Assembly (NCBI RefSeq): GCF_015751765.1
Contig: NZ_JADOTX010000001.1
Location: 5,084,001 to 5,148,000 of the forward strand
Length of the DNA: 64,000 nucleotides
Source: Micromonospora ureilytica
GTDB lineage: Bacteria > Actinomycetota > Actinomycetes > Mycobacteriales > Micromonosporaceae
Direction of reading: 5' to 3'
Shown here one piece after another: positions 41,779-50,418 of this stretch. The position numbers and the translations under genes were made by a program. Below the pieces are notes generated by a model. It saw only the letters and a list, made by a program, of their open reading frames with translations, was not told the DNA's origin and searched no databases. How positions within the stretch are numbered: the first letter of the stretch is position 1; each line of letters begins with the position of its first letter.

Positions 41779-44238
41779 GTGCGCAAAGTCGCAGTGGGTC
41801 TGCTCGGGCTCTCACTGACGGCGACAGGCCTGGCTTTCGGCCCGTCCGCCTCGGCGGCGCCTCAGCCCAAACTGCCGGCCGCAGCACCGGCCGCTGCCGA
41901 ACCACAGGCGCTGAAGGATGAACTCCCCGACAAGCTCGAGGAGAAGCGCCGCGCACTGCGTGAGCAGGGGCTCAGCGACGTGCTGAGCGGTCGGAGCAAG
42001 CCGATCGAGCGCAACGGAAGCACTGTCGTCAAGGTCGGCGAGACGAGCGGAACGGGCGCCAACGCCCGCACCGCCGCTGGCGCGAAGAAGACCAAGGACC
42101 AGTACGTCGAGCTCAAGCGCGAGCGGACCGACAAGATCTTCGTGATCCTGGCCGAGTTCGGGGACGAGCGGCACCCGTCCTACCCGGACAAGGACATGAA
42201 CCCGGACATCGCCGGACCGTCGACGTTCCAGGGGCCGCTGCACAACAAGATCCCCGAGCCCAACCGGGCCGTGGACAACTCCACCATCTGGCAGCCGGAC
42301 TTCAGCCCGGAGCACTTCCGCCAGCTCTACTTCGGCACCAACCCGGGCGACGAGTCGCTCAAGCAGTACTACGAGGCCCAGTCCTCGGGTCGCTACACCG
42401 TCGACGGTGAGGTGACCGACTGGGTCAAGGTCAGGTACAACGAGGCCCGCTACGGTCGCTCCGACGACCCGATCCCGGACCCGGAGCCGGGCCAGGAGCC
42501 GGACCCGCAGGATGACCGGGCCGTGTGCGCCGACAACGTCTGCCCGAACACCTGGAACCTGATCGCCGACGCCGCCAACCAGTGGGTCGCCGACCAGAAG
42601 GCCAAGGGCCGGACGGACGCCCAGATCGCCACCGAGATGAAGTCCTTCGACCAGTGGGACCGCTTCGACTTCGACGGCGACGGCGACTTCAACGAGTCGG
42701 ACGGCTACATCGACCACTTCCAGATCGTCCACTCCGGCGGCGACCAGGCCGACGGTGACCCGCAGCAGGGTGAGGACGCGATCTGGAGCCACCGCTGGTC
42801 GGCGTTCAACAGCTCGCCCGTCGGCCCGCCGAACTTCCCGATCGGCGGCACCCAGATCGGCAACACCGGCGTCTGGATCCGCGACTACACGATCCAGCCG
42901 GAAAACGGCGGCCGCAGCGTCTTCTACCACGAGTACGGCCACGACCTGGGCCTGCCGGACGACTACGGCCCGGCGGACAACAGCAACGAGCACTGGACCC
43001 TGATGGCCCAGAGCCGGCTCGGCGCCAAGAACGACGCCGGCATCGGCGACCGGGGCGGCGACCTCGGCGCATGGAACAAGCTCCAGCTCGGTTGGCTCGA
43101 CTACGAGGTGATCGTGGCGGGGCAGAAGCGCTCGTTGGAGCTCGGTCCGCAGGAGTACAACTCGGACAAGGCTCAGGCCGCCGTGGTCGTGCTCCCGCAG
43201 CGGGAGTACACGTTCAACTACGGCGCTCCGTTCGAGGGCGCCAAGCAGTACTTCTCCGGTAACGAGGACGACCTCGACAGCAAGATGACGAGGACGTTCG
43301 ACCTCACCGGCAAGTCCGCGGCGGCGCTGTCGCTCAAGGGCAAGTACAGCATCGAGGCCGGCTACGACTACCTCTACTTCGAGGCGTCCACGGACGGCGG
43401 TAAGACCTGGACCGACCTGGACGGCACCGTCAACGGCACGCCGATCGGCGTCGACGGCGCGGGGCGTCCCGCCCTCGCCGGCACCAGCAGGGGCGCCTGG
43501 GCGGACATCAACATCCCGCTGACCTCGATCGCCGGCAAGGTGGCGCAGGTCCGCCTGCACTACGTCACCGACGGTGGCGTCTCCGAGGGCGGCTTCTTCG
43601 GTGACGCGATCACCGTGACCGCCGACGGTCAGACCGTGTTCAGCGACGGCGCCGAGACCGACGCCGGCTGGGCCCTGGAGAAGTTCCAGGTGGTCGGGGC
43701 GACCTACACCCGGCTGTTCGACAACTTCTACATCGCCGGCAACCGCTCGTACGTCTCGTACGACAAGTACCTGAAGACCGGCCCGTACTTCTTCGGCTAC
43801 GCGAACACCCGCCCGGACTGGGTGGACCACTACGCGTACCAGGAGGGCCTGCTCATCTCGTACTGGAACACCCGTTTCTCCGACAACAACACCGCCCCGG
43901 TGTCGGAGTCCAACCCGGGTGGTCACCCGGGTGAGGGTCGCAACCTGTACATCGACGCGCACCCGCGCCCGATCTACAACCTGACCGGGGCTCCGTGGCG
44001 CGCCCGCGTCCAGGTGTACGACGCACCGTTCAGCCTGAACAAGGCGGACTCGTTCACCCTGCACCTCAACAGCCAGCCGCAGTACATCCGTGGCCAGGCC
44101 GCTGAGCCGCTGTTCGACGACACCAAGAAGTACTTCTACGAGGAGCTGCCGAACCACGGCGTCAAGCTCCCCGCAGCCGGTGTCAAGATCAAGGTTCTGG
44201 AGCAGGACGGCACCTCGATGAAGATCCGGGTCAGCTGA
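41779..44238 (+). CDS. Secreted M6 metalloprotease, immune-inhibitor-A type (second of two)
   Basis: An 819-residue paralogue of the preceding protease. The signal peptide is VRKVAVGLLGLSLTATGLAF, cut near SASAAPQ. The zinc site is GRSVFYHEYGHDLGLPDDYG. The loop WDRFDFDGDGDFNESDGYID resembles an EF-hand calcium site and aligns with the same place in the first protease. The pro-region (DKLEEKRRALREQGLSDVLS) is helical. C-terminal carbohydrate-binding or adhesion-like modules follow (DYLYFEASTDGGKTWTDLDG). GTG 41779 has GGAGG 6 bases upstream. Shared motifs and order point to a tandem duplication, but the N-terminal pro-regions differ strongly. Confidence 0.92.
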   Translation: MRKVAVGLLGLSLTATGLAFGPSASAAPQPKLPAAAPAAAEPQALKDELPDKLEEKRRALREQGLSDVLSGRSKPIERNGSTVVKVGETSGTGANARTAAGAKKTKDQYVELKRERTDKIFVILAEFGDERHPSYPDKDMNPDIAGPSTFQGPLHNKIPEPNRAVDNSTIWQPDFSPEHFRQLYFGTNPGDESLKQYYEAQSSGRYTVDGEVTDWVKVRYNEARYGRSDDPIPDPEPGQEPDPQDDRAVCADNVCPNTWNLIADAANQWVADQKAKGRTDAQIATEMKSFDQWDRFDFDGDGDFNESDGYIDHFQIVHSGGDQADGDPQQGEDAIWSHRWSAFNSSPVGPPNFPIGGTQIGNTGVWIRDYTIQPENGGRSVFYHEYGHDLGLPDDYGPADNSNEHWTLMAQSRLGAKNDAGIGDRGGDLGAWNKLQLGWLDYEVIVAGQKRSLELGPQEYNSDKAQAAVVVLPQREYTFNYGAPFEGAKQYFSGNEDDLDSKMTRTFDLTGKSAAALSLKGKYSIEAGYDYLYFEASTDGGKTWTDLDGTVNGTPIGVDGAGRPALAGTSRGAWADINIPLTSIAGKVAQVRLHYVTDGGVSEGGFFGDAITVTADGQTVFSDGAETDAGWALEKFQVVGATYTRLFDNFYIAGNRSYVSYDKYLKTGPYFFGYANTRPDWVDHYAYQEGLLISYWNTRFSDNNTAPVSESNPGGHPGEGRNLYIDAHPRPIYNLTGAPWRARVQVYDAPFSLNKADSFTLHLNSQPQYIRGQAAEPLFDDTKKYFYEELPNHGVKLPAAGVKIKVLEQDGTSMKIRVS

Positions 44239-44258
44239 CCGCTGATCCCGCACCACAA

Positions 44259-44293
44259 GCGACGCCCGGGCAGGTCACCTGCCCGGGCGTCGC
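44259..44293. terminator. 35-base near-perfect palindrome, terminator
   Basis: Two 17-base arms (44259-44275 and 44277-44293) around a single C, 20 bases after the second metalloprotease stop. Confidence 0.85.
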
Positions 44294-44390
44294 CCTTTGC
44301 CCACCCAACTCCCCCGGTCCCGATCCGGGGCAACCCGGGGCTTTCCCCTGTTCAACGCGACCACCAGGGCCGCCCGCAACAACCGGGTCC

Positions 44391-44396
44391 TAGGCT
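44391..44396 (+). promoter_or_regulatory. Putative -10 element for a leaderless start
   Basis: TAGGCT ends 7 bases before the ATG at 44404; no ribosome site is seen. Confidence 0.45.
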
Positions 44397-44403
44397 GTCT
44401 GCC

Positions 44404-45336
44404 ATGACCGACCAGCGCGGCGGGGCCGTCGACGAGTCCAGTGTCCTCACCGAGGGGCCGTGGACGCACCGTTTCGTTGGCGCCAACGGCAGCCGGTTCC
44501 ACGTGGTCGAGGCTGGCACCGGGCCGATGGTGCTCTTCCTGCACGGCTTCCCCGAGCACTGGTGGGCCTGGCACCAGATGCTGCCGGCGGTCGCCGACGC
44601 CGGCTTCCGGGCGGTCGCCGTCGACCTGCGCGGCTACGGCGCCAGCGACAAACCACCCCGGGGGTACGACGGCTACACCCTCGCCGCCGACATCGCCGGG
44701 CTGATCCGTGCGCTCGGTGAACGCTCCGCGACGATCGTCGGCAGCGGCCTCGGGGGCATGGTGGCCTGGACGGTGGCCTCGTTCCACCCGTCCCTGGTCC
44801 GCCGGCTCGTGGTGCTGGGGGCACCGCACCCGCTGCGACTGCGCGCCGCCATCTTCGCCGACCCGCGCGGGCAGTTCACCGCCTCCACCCCGGCGTTGAA
44901 GTTCCAGCTTCCCCGCTACGAGCACGTGCTGACCCGCGATGGCGCGGCCGCCGTCGGCGAGATCATGCGCCGCTGGGGCGGCCCACAGTGGGTGGCCGGG
45001 TCGGACTTCGAGGCGTACGCCGAGCGGTGCCGGGAGGCGATGTGCATCCCGCAGGCCGCGTTCTGCGCGCTGGAGGGTTACCGCTGGGCGTTCCGCTCAC
45101 TGCTGCGGCTGCACGGCTACCGGTTCGTCCGCCTCATGCAGAAGCCGCTGTCCACCCCGACCCTGCAACTGCACGGCGCCCTGGACACCGCCTCCCTGCC
45201 CCGGACCGCTCTGGGTTCCGGCCGGTACGTCGTCGCCCCGTACGAATGGCGACTGCTCGACGGGGTGGGGCACTTCCCGCACCTGGAGGCACCGGAGCTG
45301 GTGCTCGGCGAAATCCTGCGGTGGGCGAAGACGTGA
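44404..45336 (+). CDS. Alpha/beta-hydrolase fold protein, EphE-like by position
   Basis: A 310-residue alpha/beta hydrolase close to epoxide hydrolases. The oxyanion region is VLFLHGFPEHWWAWHQMLPA, followed by VDLRGYGASDKPPRGYDGYT, both standard in that group. The nucleophile elbow, normally GHDWGG or GxSxGG, reads IVGSGLGGMVAWTVAS, with Gly at the nucleophile place (residue 115). The C-terminal His is present in DGVGHFPHLEAPEL. Mycobacterial Rv3670 (EphE) occupies the same order downstream of acs. Without Asp or Ser the normal reaction cannot occur, so it may be non-catalytic or use a nearby residue. The transcript is probably leaderless. Confidence 0.8.
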   Translation: MTDQRGGAVDESSVLTEGPWTHRFVGANGSRFHVVEAGTGPMVLFLHGFPEHWWAWHQMLPAVADAGFRAVAVDLRGYGASDKPPRGYDGYTLAADIAGLIRALGERSATIVGSGLGGMVAWTVASFHPSLVRRLVVLGAPHPLRLRAAIFADPRGQFTASTPALKFQLPRYEHVLTRDGAAAVGEIMRRWGGPQWVAGSDFEAYAERCREAMCIPQAAFCALEGYRWAFRSLLRLHGYRFVRLMQKPLSTPTLQLHGALDTASLPRTALGSGRYVVAPYEWRLLDGVGHFPHLEAPELVLGEILRWAKT

Positions 45337-45340
45337 CCGG

Positions 45341-45703
45341 TCAGACCCGCTGCTCCCGCAGGTCGGTGACCTCGGCTGCCGGCGCCCAACCCTGGTAGAC
45401 GCCGAAGTCGAAGACCTCCAGCCGCATCGCCTCGGCCACCGGCCAGCGACCGCCCGTGTATTCCACCCGCAGCCAGGCGTCGTGCTCGCCGAGCACGATG
45501 AACGGCTGCCCCTGCCAGGTGCAGGTGGTCCGCACGTACGCCAGATCCTCGATCTCGCTCGCCGGCAGCACCCGGACGTGGCGGCCCGCGCGGACCTCCT
45601 CGAAGCCCTCGCCCGGCTCGGGCTGGTAGAGGCGGATGTCGTCGCCGTCCGGGCTGGCCTGGTATTCCCGGCCCTGCCAGCGGGCCACGTAACCGTCGCG
45701 CAT
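45341..45703 (-). CDS. Small hypothetical protein overlapped with the SseB-domain gene
   Basis: A 120-residue protein starting MRDGYVARWQGREYQASPDG. It is beta-rich, with repeated aromatic strands (TCTWQGQPFIVLGEHDAWLR, VYQGWAPAAEVTDL), and acidic overall. No signal peptide is seen, so it should be cytoplasmic. ATG 45703 overlaps the TGA of the large upstream gene by one base (TGATG), so the two are made together. Small acidic proteins in this place behind a large secretion-linked gene are often chaperones or immunity proteins; that is inference, and I recognise no family. It converges on the alpha/beta hydrolase with a gap of 4 bases. Confidence 0.7.
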   Translation of the reverse strand: MRDGYVARWQGREYQASPDGDDIRLYQPEPGEGFEEVRAGRHVRVLPASEIEDLAYVRTTCTWQGQPFIVLGEHDAWLRVEYTGGRWPVAEAMRLEVFDFGVYQGWAPAAEVTDLREQRV

Positions 45704-48621
45704 CACGCCTCCCCGACCCGTCGCCAGGTGACCGAGTCGGTGTCCAGCTCCGCGACCACCCGCTCGGTGCCGTCCGCGCCGATCCGCCAGAGTTGGGCGC
45801 CGTGCGGCAGGCGGGCGCTGTCCACCTTGAATTCCGCCACCACGTCGCTGCTCTCACCCGGGGCGAAGCCGTTGCCCCGGAACGGCGGGCGTTCGATGAC
45901 CCAGCCCTCCATGGCACGCATCGCCGGCTCGTTCTGACCGCCGTACGGGATGCGGTAGAGGCTCGGCCGGTGCGCCGGCCAGCGCAGCACGTAAATTTCC
46001 TCGGCGTCCGGGGCGAACGGCGAGCCGGGGTAGCTGAGGCCGAGCGCGCCGTGCAGCTGAGCCGGTGTGGTCAGGTGGGACAGCTCGCCGGCCCGGTGCA
46101 CGAACCCGGACACCCGGTCGTACCCACGATCCAGGTAGTACGCGAGCTGGCTCGGCGCGATCGCCTTCTGCATGACCGTCGGTCGGGTCGGGTCGACCGC
46201 CGCTGGGGCGTACCGGGGGCGGGCGGCGGGCTCGGCCTCGGCCGGCGCTTCCACCTGGTCCACTTCCAGGTCGTCCCCGAGCCCCACCTCGGCGGCCCAG
46301 TTGGCCAACGCGACGATCTGCTCGCCGGGCAACTTGGCACCGACCGGGGTGCCCGGGTTGACGGCGAACGACCAGTCCTCGTCGGGCCAGCGCCGAATCA
46401 GTTGGGCGAACTTCACCCGGACCGTGTCGACGTCCCCATCGACATGGTCGGCGAGGCGTTCCGCTGAGGTGTAGACCACCACGTACGTCTCGCCGTCGAG
46501 CTGCCCGGTACGCCAGACGAAGCCCGGGTCCCCCGGGCGGCTTCCGCGTACCGAGTCCGGTGCCGCCGGCAGCAGCACCCGGGCCAGCAGCAGGGTGGAC
46601 AGGAACGTGTCGGTGCTGCCGGAGCCGGCGGCGCTGAGCAGGTCCTCCTCGACCGTGTTGGCCGGCTCGAACTCGACGGGCGGCGGCTCGTCGGCCGGTA
46701 GTTGCGGATCGTCGCCCGCGAACATGCTCTCGCTGCCGGCCCGGTCCGTGCCGGTCAGGCCGACCGAACCTCCGCTGTCGGCCCGATCGGCGCTGAACGT
46801 CGCGTCGGTCCGCATGCCGCCCACACCGGCATGGCCGGCCTCGGTCGGACCGGTGGGATGCGGAATTGACGGGCTCGGGGCGGGCTGCCCGGGGCTGAAC
46901 GATGCGGGAGCGGAAGGGCTGGGGCTGGGCGACGACGGACCGAACAGGCCCGGGTCGGAAGGCGCCGAGCCGAACCGCGGCGGGGCGGCCTCAGCGGGGC
47001 TGGGGCCAGGAGACGACGCGCCGAACAGGCCCGGACCGGAGGGCACCGCGCCGAACGGCGGCGGGGCGGCCTCGGCGGGGCTGGGCCGGCGGGGCGCCTC
47101 GACCGGCGCGCTGCTCTCGACCGGGTCGGTGAGGTCGCGGGACTCGATGATGGTGCCCTCGATGACGATGGGCGTGAAGCCGCGACGGGGCGCGGGTGGC
47201 CCGGAGACCGGTTCCGCGACGGACGCCGGCAGATCCTCCGTCGGCCCGAACCGGCCCGGCCGGTCCTGGGGGATCGCCTGCGTCTCCTCTGCCGACGGAT
47301 CAGGCCGCCCAGGTGCACCGGCCTGTGGAGGCTCACTGGTCACCCGGAACGCGCGGGTGGGCTCCTCGGCCAGCGGGTTGTGCCGGCGCGGGGGCAGCGG
47401 CTGGGTGATCTCCTCGCCGGACGGCGGCGCGCCCGCCCCCCGGGACGCGCCGAGGCCGCCCTCCGGCCGACGGATCGGCTGGGTGGCTGCCGGGTCCGCT
47501 GCCATCGGAAAGGCCCGCGTCGCCGTCTCGTCGGCCGGCGCATCGGCTGGGCGGCGGCGAGGAAAGGGCTGGCTGCCCCGCCCGAACCGGGTCGGCGGGG
47601 CCGCCCGGTCACCCGAACGCCCCCCGCTCGGGGCCGGGTCGCGGGCCGGGTCGCGGGCCGGGTCGCGGGCCGGGTCGCGGGCCGGGTCGCGGGCCGGGTC
47701 GCGGGCCGGGCTGGGGTCGAAGAAGGAGCGCCGAGGCGCCGCCTGGGGGCCGCCGTTGCCGTTACCCGCGGCGGGGCCGTCGACGTCGCTCGGCCGGGGC
47801 GCCGCCGGCCAGCCCACGCTCGGCCCGGCCTGATCGGTGGTGGGGGCGGCGGACGCCAACGGGGTGAACCGGGACGGCCGCGCGCTGCGGGGCACGGCTC
47901 CGGTGCCCGACGCGGGCCGCGGCGGCTCGGTCGGGTACCGCTGGCCGGCAGCGGGCAGGTCCTCCTCGCCGGGTCGGCGCGTCGGCTCAGCGGGAACGGG
48001 TGGCCGGTCAGCGGGCACGGGTGGCCGGGGCGCCGGGCCCGGCACCGACGGGGCACCCACCCGGGGCCCCCTTCGGGGCGCGAGCGGGGCGCTGTCGAGC
48101 CCGGACGAGAACGCCCCCGTCGCCGGCGGTGATCCCGCGGCCGGCGCGGCGTCCCGGGGTGGCATGCCGGGCCGGGTCCGGGCCAACGTCTCGGCCCGCT
48201 CCAGGCGAGCGCGGGCACCCATGGCACGGCCGGGCAGTCGCACGTCGCCTCGGGACAGCTGCGACACGAACCAGGCCGGCAGGTAACCCTCGACCGGCAG
48301 GCCCGGATTGACCGCGAGCCACCATTCGTGGTTGGGCCAGCTGGCCGCGAGATCGGCGAAGGGGATGCGTCGGTTGCTGCCGGCGTGATCGCCGAGGCAG
48401 GCCCGCAGTGCGGCGGCGGAGGTGAAGGCCAGGACGTGGGTCCGACCGCCGGTGGTCCAGGTGCCCCATCCGGCGGGTGGCTGGCCGGGCTGCGTCGGCG
48501 CGGAGACCGGCAGCAGCACATCGGTGCGGGACAGGAGCCGGAAGTAGAGCTCCTGGTCGTTGGCGCGCAGCGCGTCGCGCATCGCCACCTCGGCCTCCGT
48601 GGCCGGCTCCCATTCGGTCAC
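45703..48621 (-). CDS. Large SseB-domain protein with Pro-rich linker, T7SS-associated
   Basis: A 972-residue protein in four parts. Residues about 10-125 and 650-790 are two SseB_N-like domains; both contain WP(N/D)xxW followed by AVNPGxPV. Residues about 150-645 are a disordered Pro/Gly/Ala/Arg stretch with a six-fold ARDP repeat. Residues about 814-972 are a compact C-terminal domain (AIAPSQLAYYLDRGYDRVSG, EEIYVLRWPAHRPSLYRIPY) that I do not recognise. No signal peptide occurs. GTG 48621 is preferred because GGGGAGG is 5 bases upstream; the GTG at 48627 lies in that site. The gene diverges from mycP and overlaps the small gene at its end, a layout like that of toxin/immunity pairs, though activity is unproven. 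Confidence 0.75.
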   Translation of the reverse strand: MTEWEPATEAEVAMRDALRANDQELYFRLLSRTDVLLPVSAPTQPGQPPAGWGTWTTGGRTHVLAFTSAAALRACLGDHAGSNRRIPFADLAASWPNHEWWLAVNPGLPVEGYLPAWFVSQLSRGDVRLPGRAMGARARLERAETLARTRPGMPPRDAAPAAGSPPATGAFSSGLDSAPLAPRRGPRVGAPSVPGPAPRPPVPADRPPVPAEPTRRPGEEDLPAAGQRYPTEPPRPASGTGAVPRSARPSRFTPLASAAPTTDQAGPSVGWPAAPRPSDVDGPAAGNGNGGPQAAPRRSFFDPSPARDPARDPARDPARDPARDPARDPAPSGGRSGDRAAPPTRFGRGSQPFPRRRPADAPADETATRAFPMAADPAATQPIRRPEGGLGASRGAGAPPSGEEITQPLPPRRHNPLAEEPTRAFRVTSEPPQAGAPGRPDPSAEETQAIPQDRPGRFGPTEDLPASVAEPVSGPPAPRRGFTPIVIEGTIIESRDLTDPVESSAPVEAPRRPSPAEAAPPPFGAVPSGPGLFGASSPGPSPAEAAPPRFGSAPSDPGLFGPSSPSPSPSAPASFSPGQPAPSPSIPHPTGPTEAGHAGVGGMRTDATFSADRADSGGSVGLTGTDRAGSESMFAGDDPQLPADEPPPVEFEPANTVEEDLLSAAGSGSTDTFLSTLLLARVLLPAAPDSVRGSRPGDPGFVWRTGQLDGETYVVVYTSAERLADHVDGDVDTVRVKFAQLIRRWPDEDWSFAVNPGTPVGAKLPGEQIVALANWAAEVGLGDDLEVDQVEAPAEAEPAARPRYAPAAVDPTRPTVMQKAIAPSQLAYYLDRGYDRVSGFVHRAGELSHLTTPAQLHGALGLSYPGSPFAPDAEEIYVLRWPAHRPSLYRIPYGGQNEPAMRAMEGWVIERPPFRGNGFAPGESSDVVAEFKVDSARLPHGAQLWRIGADGTERVVAELDTDSVTWRRVGEA
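47631..47710. repeat. 12-base tandem repeat encoding ARDP
   Basis: Six full copies plus a partial copy of GGGCCGGGTCGC. Because the unit is a multiple of three, the frame stays open and encodes a repeated Ala-Arg-Asp-Pro in the linker. Copies are identical, implying recent expansion. Confidence 0.9.
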
Positions 48622-48773
48622 GGCCACCTCCCCTTCCGAGAACAGGCCACAGGTATCGCGTACAACCTACAAGGTGGTACCAAGATCACAATGGCTGGCC
48701 AGTGGCGGCCCGCCAAGGCGCGGAGGAGGCGATAACATCCCGTTCCGGAGCCGACACGATACGGAGGGTGCCG

Positions 48774-49997
48774 ATGTCCCGATCGATTGCGCGCCCGGTC
48801 CTCGCGGGTCTGGCCGCCAGCCTGTTGACCGTACCGGCCCTTCCGACAGTTGCCGCCACCGCCGGGCTCCGGGCGGCACCGGCCTGCGCGACCCCGCTCG
48901 CCCCCGTCCGGCCGGTCGCGGCCAGGCCCTGGCCACAGCAGCGGTACGACCCGGCGCGGCTCGCGCCGCTGGCCACCGGCGCCGGGGTGACAGTCGCGGT
49001 GGTCGACTCCGGCGTGGACCGGGTGCACCCGCAACTGGCTGGCCGGGTGCTGGCCGGCACCGACCTGCTCGACCCCGGCGGGGACGGCGGTCGGGACTGC
49101 GCCGGGCACGGCACCGGTGTGGCGAGCATCATCGCGGCGGCACCCCGCCCCGACGTCGCCTTCCGTGGCCTGGCGCCGGGTGCCCGAATCCTGCCGGTGC
49201 GGGTGAGTGAGCAGCAGGTGGTGCAGGGGCGGGAGTCGGGGCGGACGGTCAGCGCCGGCGAGTTCGCCCGGGCCATCCGGTGGGCCGTCGACCATGACGC
49301 CGACGTGGTGAACCTGTCCGTGGTGCTGTACGCGGACGACCCGGAGGTCCGTGCGGCCGTGCGGTACGCGGTCGACCGGGACGTGGTGCTGGTGGCCGCC
49401 GCCGGCAACCTGCACGACAGCGGGAACCCCCGGCCGTTCCCCGCCGGTTACGACGGGGTGCTCGGCGTGGGCGCGATCGGGGCGGACGGCGGACGGGCGA
49501 CCTTCTCGCAGACCGGCCCGTACGTCGATCTGGTAGCGCCCGGTAGCGAGGTGCTGACCGCCGCGCCCGGTGCGGGTCACCATCGGGTCGAAGGCACCAG
49601 TTACGCGGCGCCCTTCGTGGCTGCCACCGCCGCGTTGCTGCGGGAATACCGGCCGGAGCTGACCGCCGCGCAGGTGGCGGAGCGGATCGTCGCCACCGCC
49701 GATCCAGCTCCGGGCGCGGGCCACGGCGGCGGGTACGGCGCCGGGGTGTTGAACCCCTACCGGGCGGTCACCGAGACCAGCGGCGGCCGTGCGGCCGGTG
49801 CGCGGCCGGTCGCCGCGCTCGCCGACGATCGGGCCGACCCGGCGCTGCTCGCCCGTCAGGCCCGCCGGGTCGCCGCGCGGGACCGCGCCCTGCTGGTCGG
49901 CGCGGTGGCCGGCATGACGGCGGTCACCGTGGCGCTGCTCGCGCTGGTGGTGCCCCGGGGCACCCGTCGACGTTGGCGCCCGGCCGGCCCGGCCTGA
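48774..49997 (+). CDS. mycP: Type VII secretion-associated serine protease (mycosin)
   Basis: An S8 subtilisin-like, membrane-anchored protease of 407 residues that is required for T7SS function in mycobacteria. The signal peptide is RPVLAGLAASLLTVPALPTV. The triad is Asp in VTVAVVDSGVDRVHPQLAG, His in DCAGHGTGVASIIAA, and Ser in VEGTSYAAPFVAATAALL; the Asn oxyanion residue is in VLVAAAGNLHDSG. The C-terminus has one membrane helix (ALLVGAVAGMTAVTVALLAL) with a basic cytoplasmic tail. ATG 48774 has GGAGGG 5-6 bases upstream. It is divergent from the SseB-domain gene and converges on the WXG100 genes. Confidence 0.93.
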   Translation: MSRSIARPVLAGLAASLLTVPALPTVAATAGLRAAPACATPLAPVRPVAARPWPQQRYDPARLAPLATGAGVTVAVVDSGVDRVHPQLAGRVLAGTDLLDPGGDGGRDCAGHGTGVASIIAAAPRPDVAFRGLAPGARILPVRVSEQQVVQGRESGRTVSAGEFARAIRWAVDHDADVVNLSVVLYADDPEVRAAVRYAVDRDVVLVAAAGNLHDSGNPRPFPAGYDGVLGVGAIGADGGRATFSQTGPYVDLVAPGSEVLTAAPGAGHHRVEGTSYAAPFVAATAALLREYRPELTAAQVAERIVATADPAPGAGHGGGYGAGVLNPYRAVTETSGGRAAGARPVAALADDRADPALLARQARRVAARDRALLVGAVAGMTAVTVALLALVVPRGTRRRWRPAGPA

Positions 49998-50036
49998 GCC
50001 CGCCCGCGAACGGCCTGAGCCCGCCCGCGAACGGCC
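49991..50036. repeat. 21-base tandem duplication spanning the mycP stop
   Basis: The unit GGCCTGAGCCCGCCCGCGAA plus C occurs at 49991-50011 and 50012-50032, followed by GGCC. The first copy contains the mycP TGA stop. Confidence 0.85.
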
Positions 50037-50062
50037 CCGACCTCGGACCGGCTGCGGGCGGG
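50020..50062. terminator. Convergent terminator between mycP and the WXG100 genes
   Basis: CCCGCCCGC (50020-50028) pairs with GCGGGCGGG (50054-50062). It uses part of the duplicated 21-base unit. Confidence 0.5.
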
Positions 50063-50103
50063 GCGCTGCCGCGGACACGGTCAGCGCTCCCGGCCCACAT
50101 CGT

Positions 50104-50397
50104 TCACTGGAACAGCCCGGTGTTCTTCTTTTCGGTGTCCAGGTAGTCGGTGGCGGAGTCGTTCACCGCCAACCTGATGTCACGCAGCATCCCCTGGAGA
50201 TCCTGCGAGGCCGAGCGCCAGCGGGCCTGCCGCTGCTCGTAGGCCTGCCGCGCCTCGCCCGTCCAGCTCTCCACCAGCGGGGCGGCGTCGCGTTCGAGTT
50301 GGCCGAGTTGCGCGTCGAGAGTCTTCAACGCCTTCTGAATGTCAGCGCCGGCCTGCTGCAGCGCGGCGAAGTTGACGACCAGCACACCATGGTCCAT
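50104..50397 (-). CDS. WXG100 (ESAT-6-like) protein, second of the pair
   Basis: A 97-residue helical-hairpin protein. It begins MDHGVLVVNFAALQQAGADI and has the turn motif PLVESWTGEARQAYEQRQ (WxG), with a helix on each side. It ends with DYLDTEKKNTGLFQ. WXG100 proteins form heterodimers and leave the cell through the EccC ATPase of the T7SS. The C-terminal YxxxD/E secretion signal is plausible as YLDTE. It lies 21 bases downstream of the partner gene, so both are co-transcribed. Confidence 0.9.
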   Translation of the reverse strand: MDHGVLVVNFAALQQAGADIQKALKTLDAQLGQLERDAAPLVESWTGEARQAYEQRQARWRSASQDLQGMLRDIRLAVNDSATDYLDTEKKNTGLFQ

Positions 50398-50418
50398 CGG
50401 ATTCCCTCCCCAGCGGGA

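Noticed and set aside
41812-44256. An 814-codon reverse frame opposite the second metalloprotease
   Set aside because: Antisense shadow; Val/Arg/Leu-rich with no start signal.
47631-47710. Possible CRISPR array
   Set aside because: Unit is only 12 bases with no spacers; it is an in-frame coding repeat.
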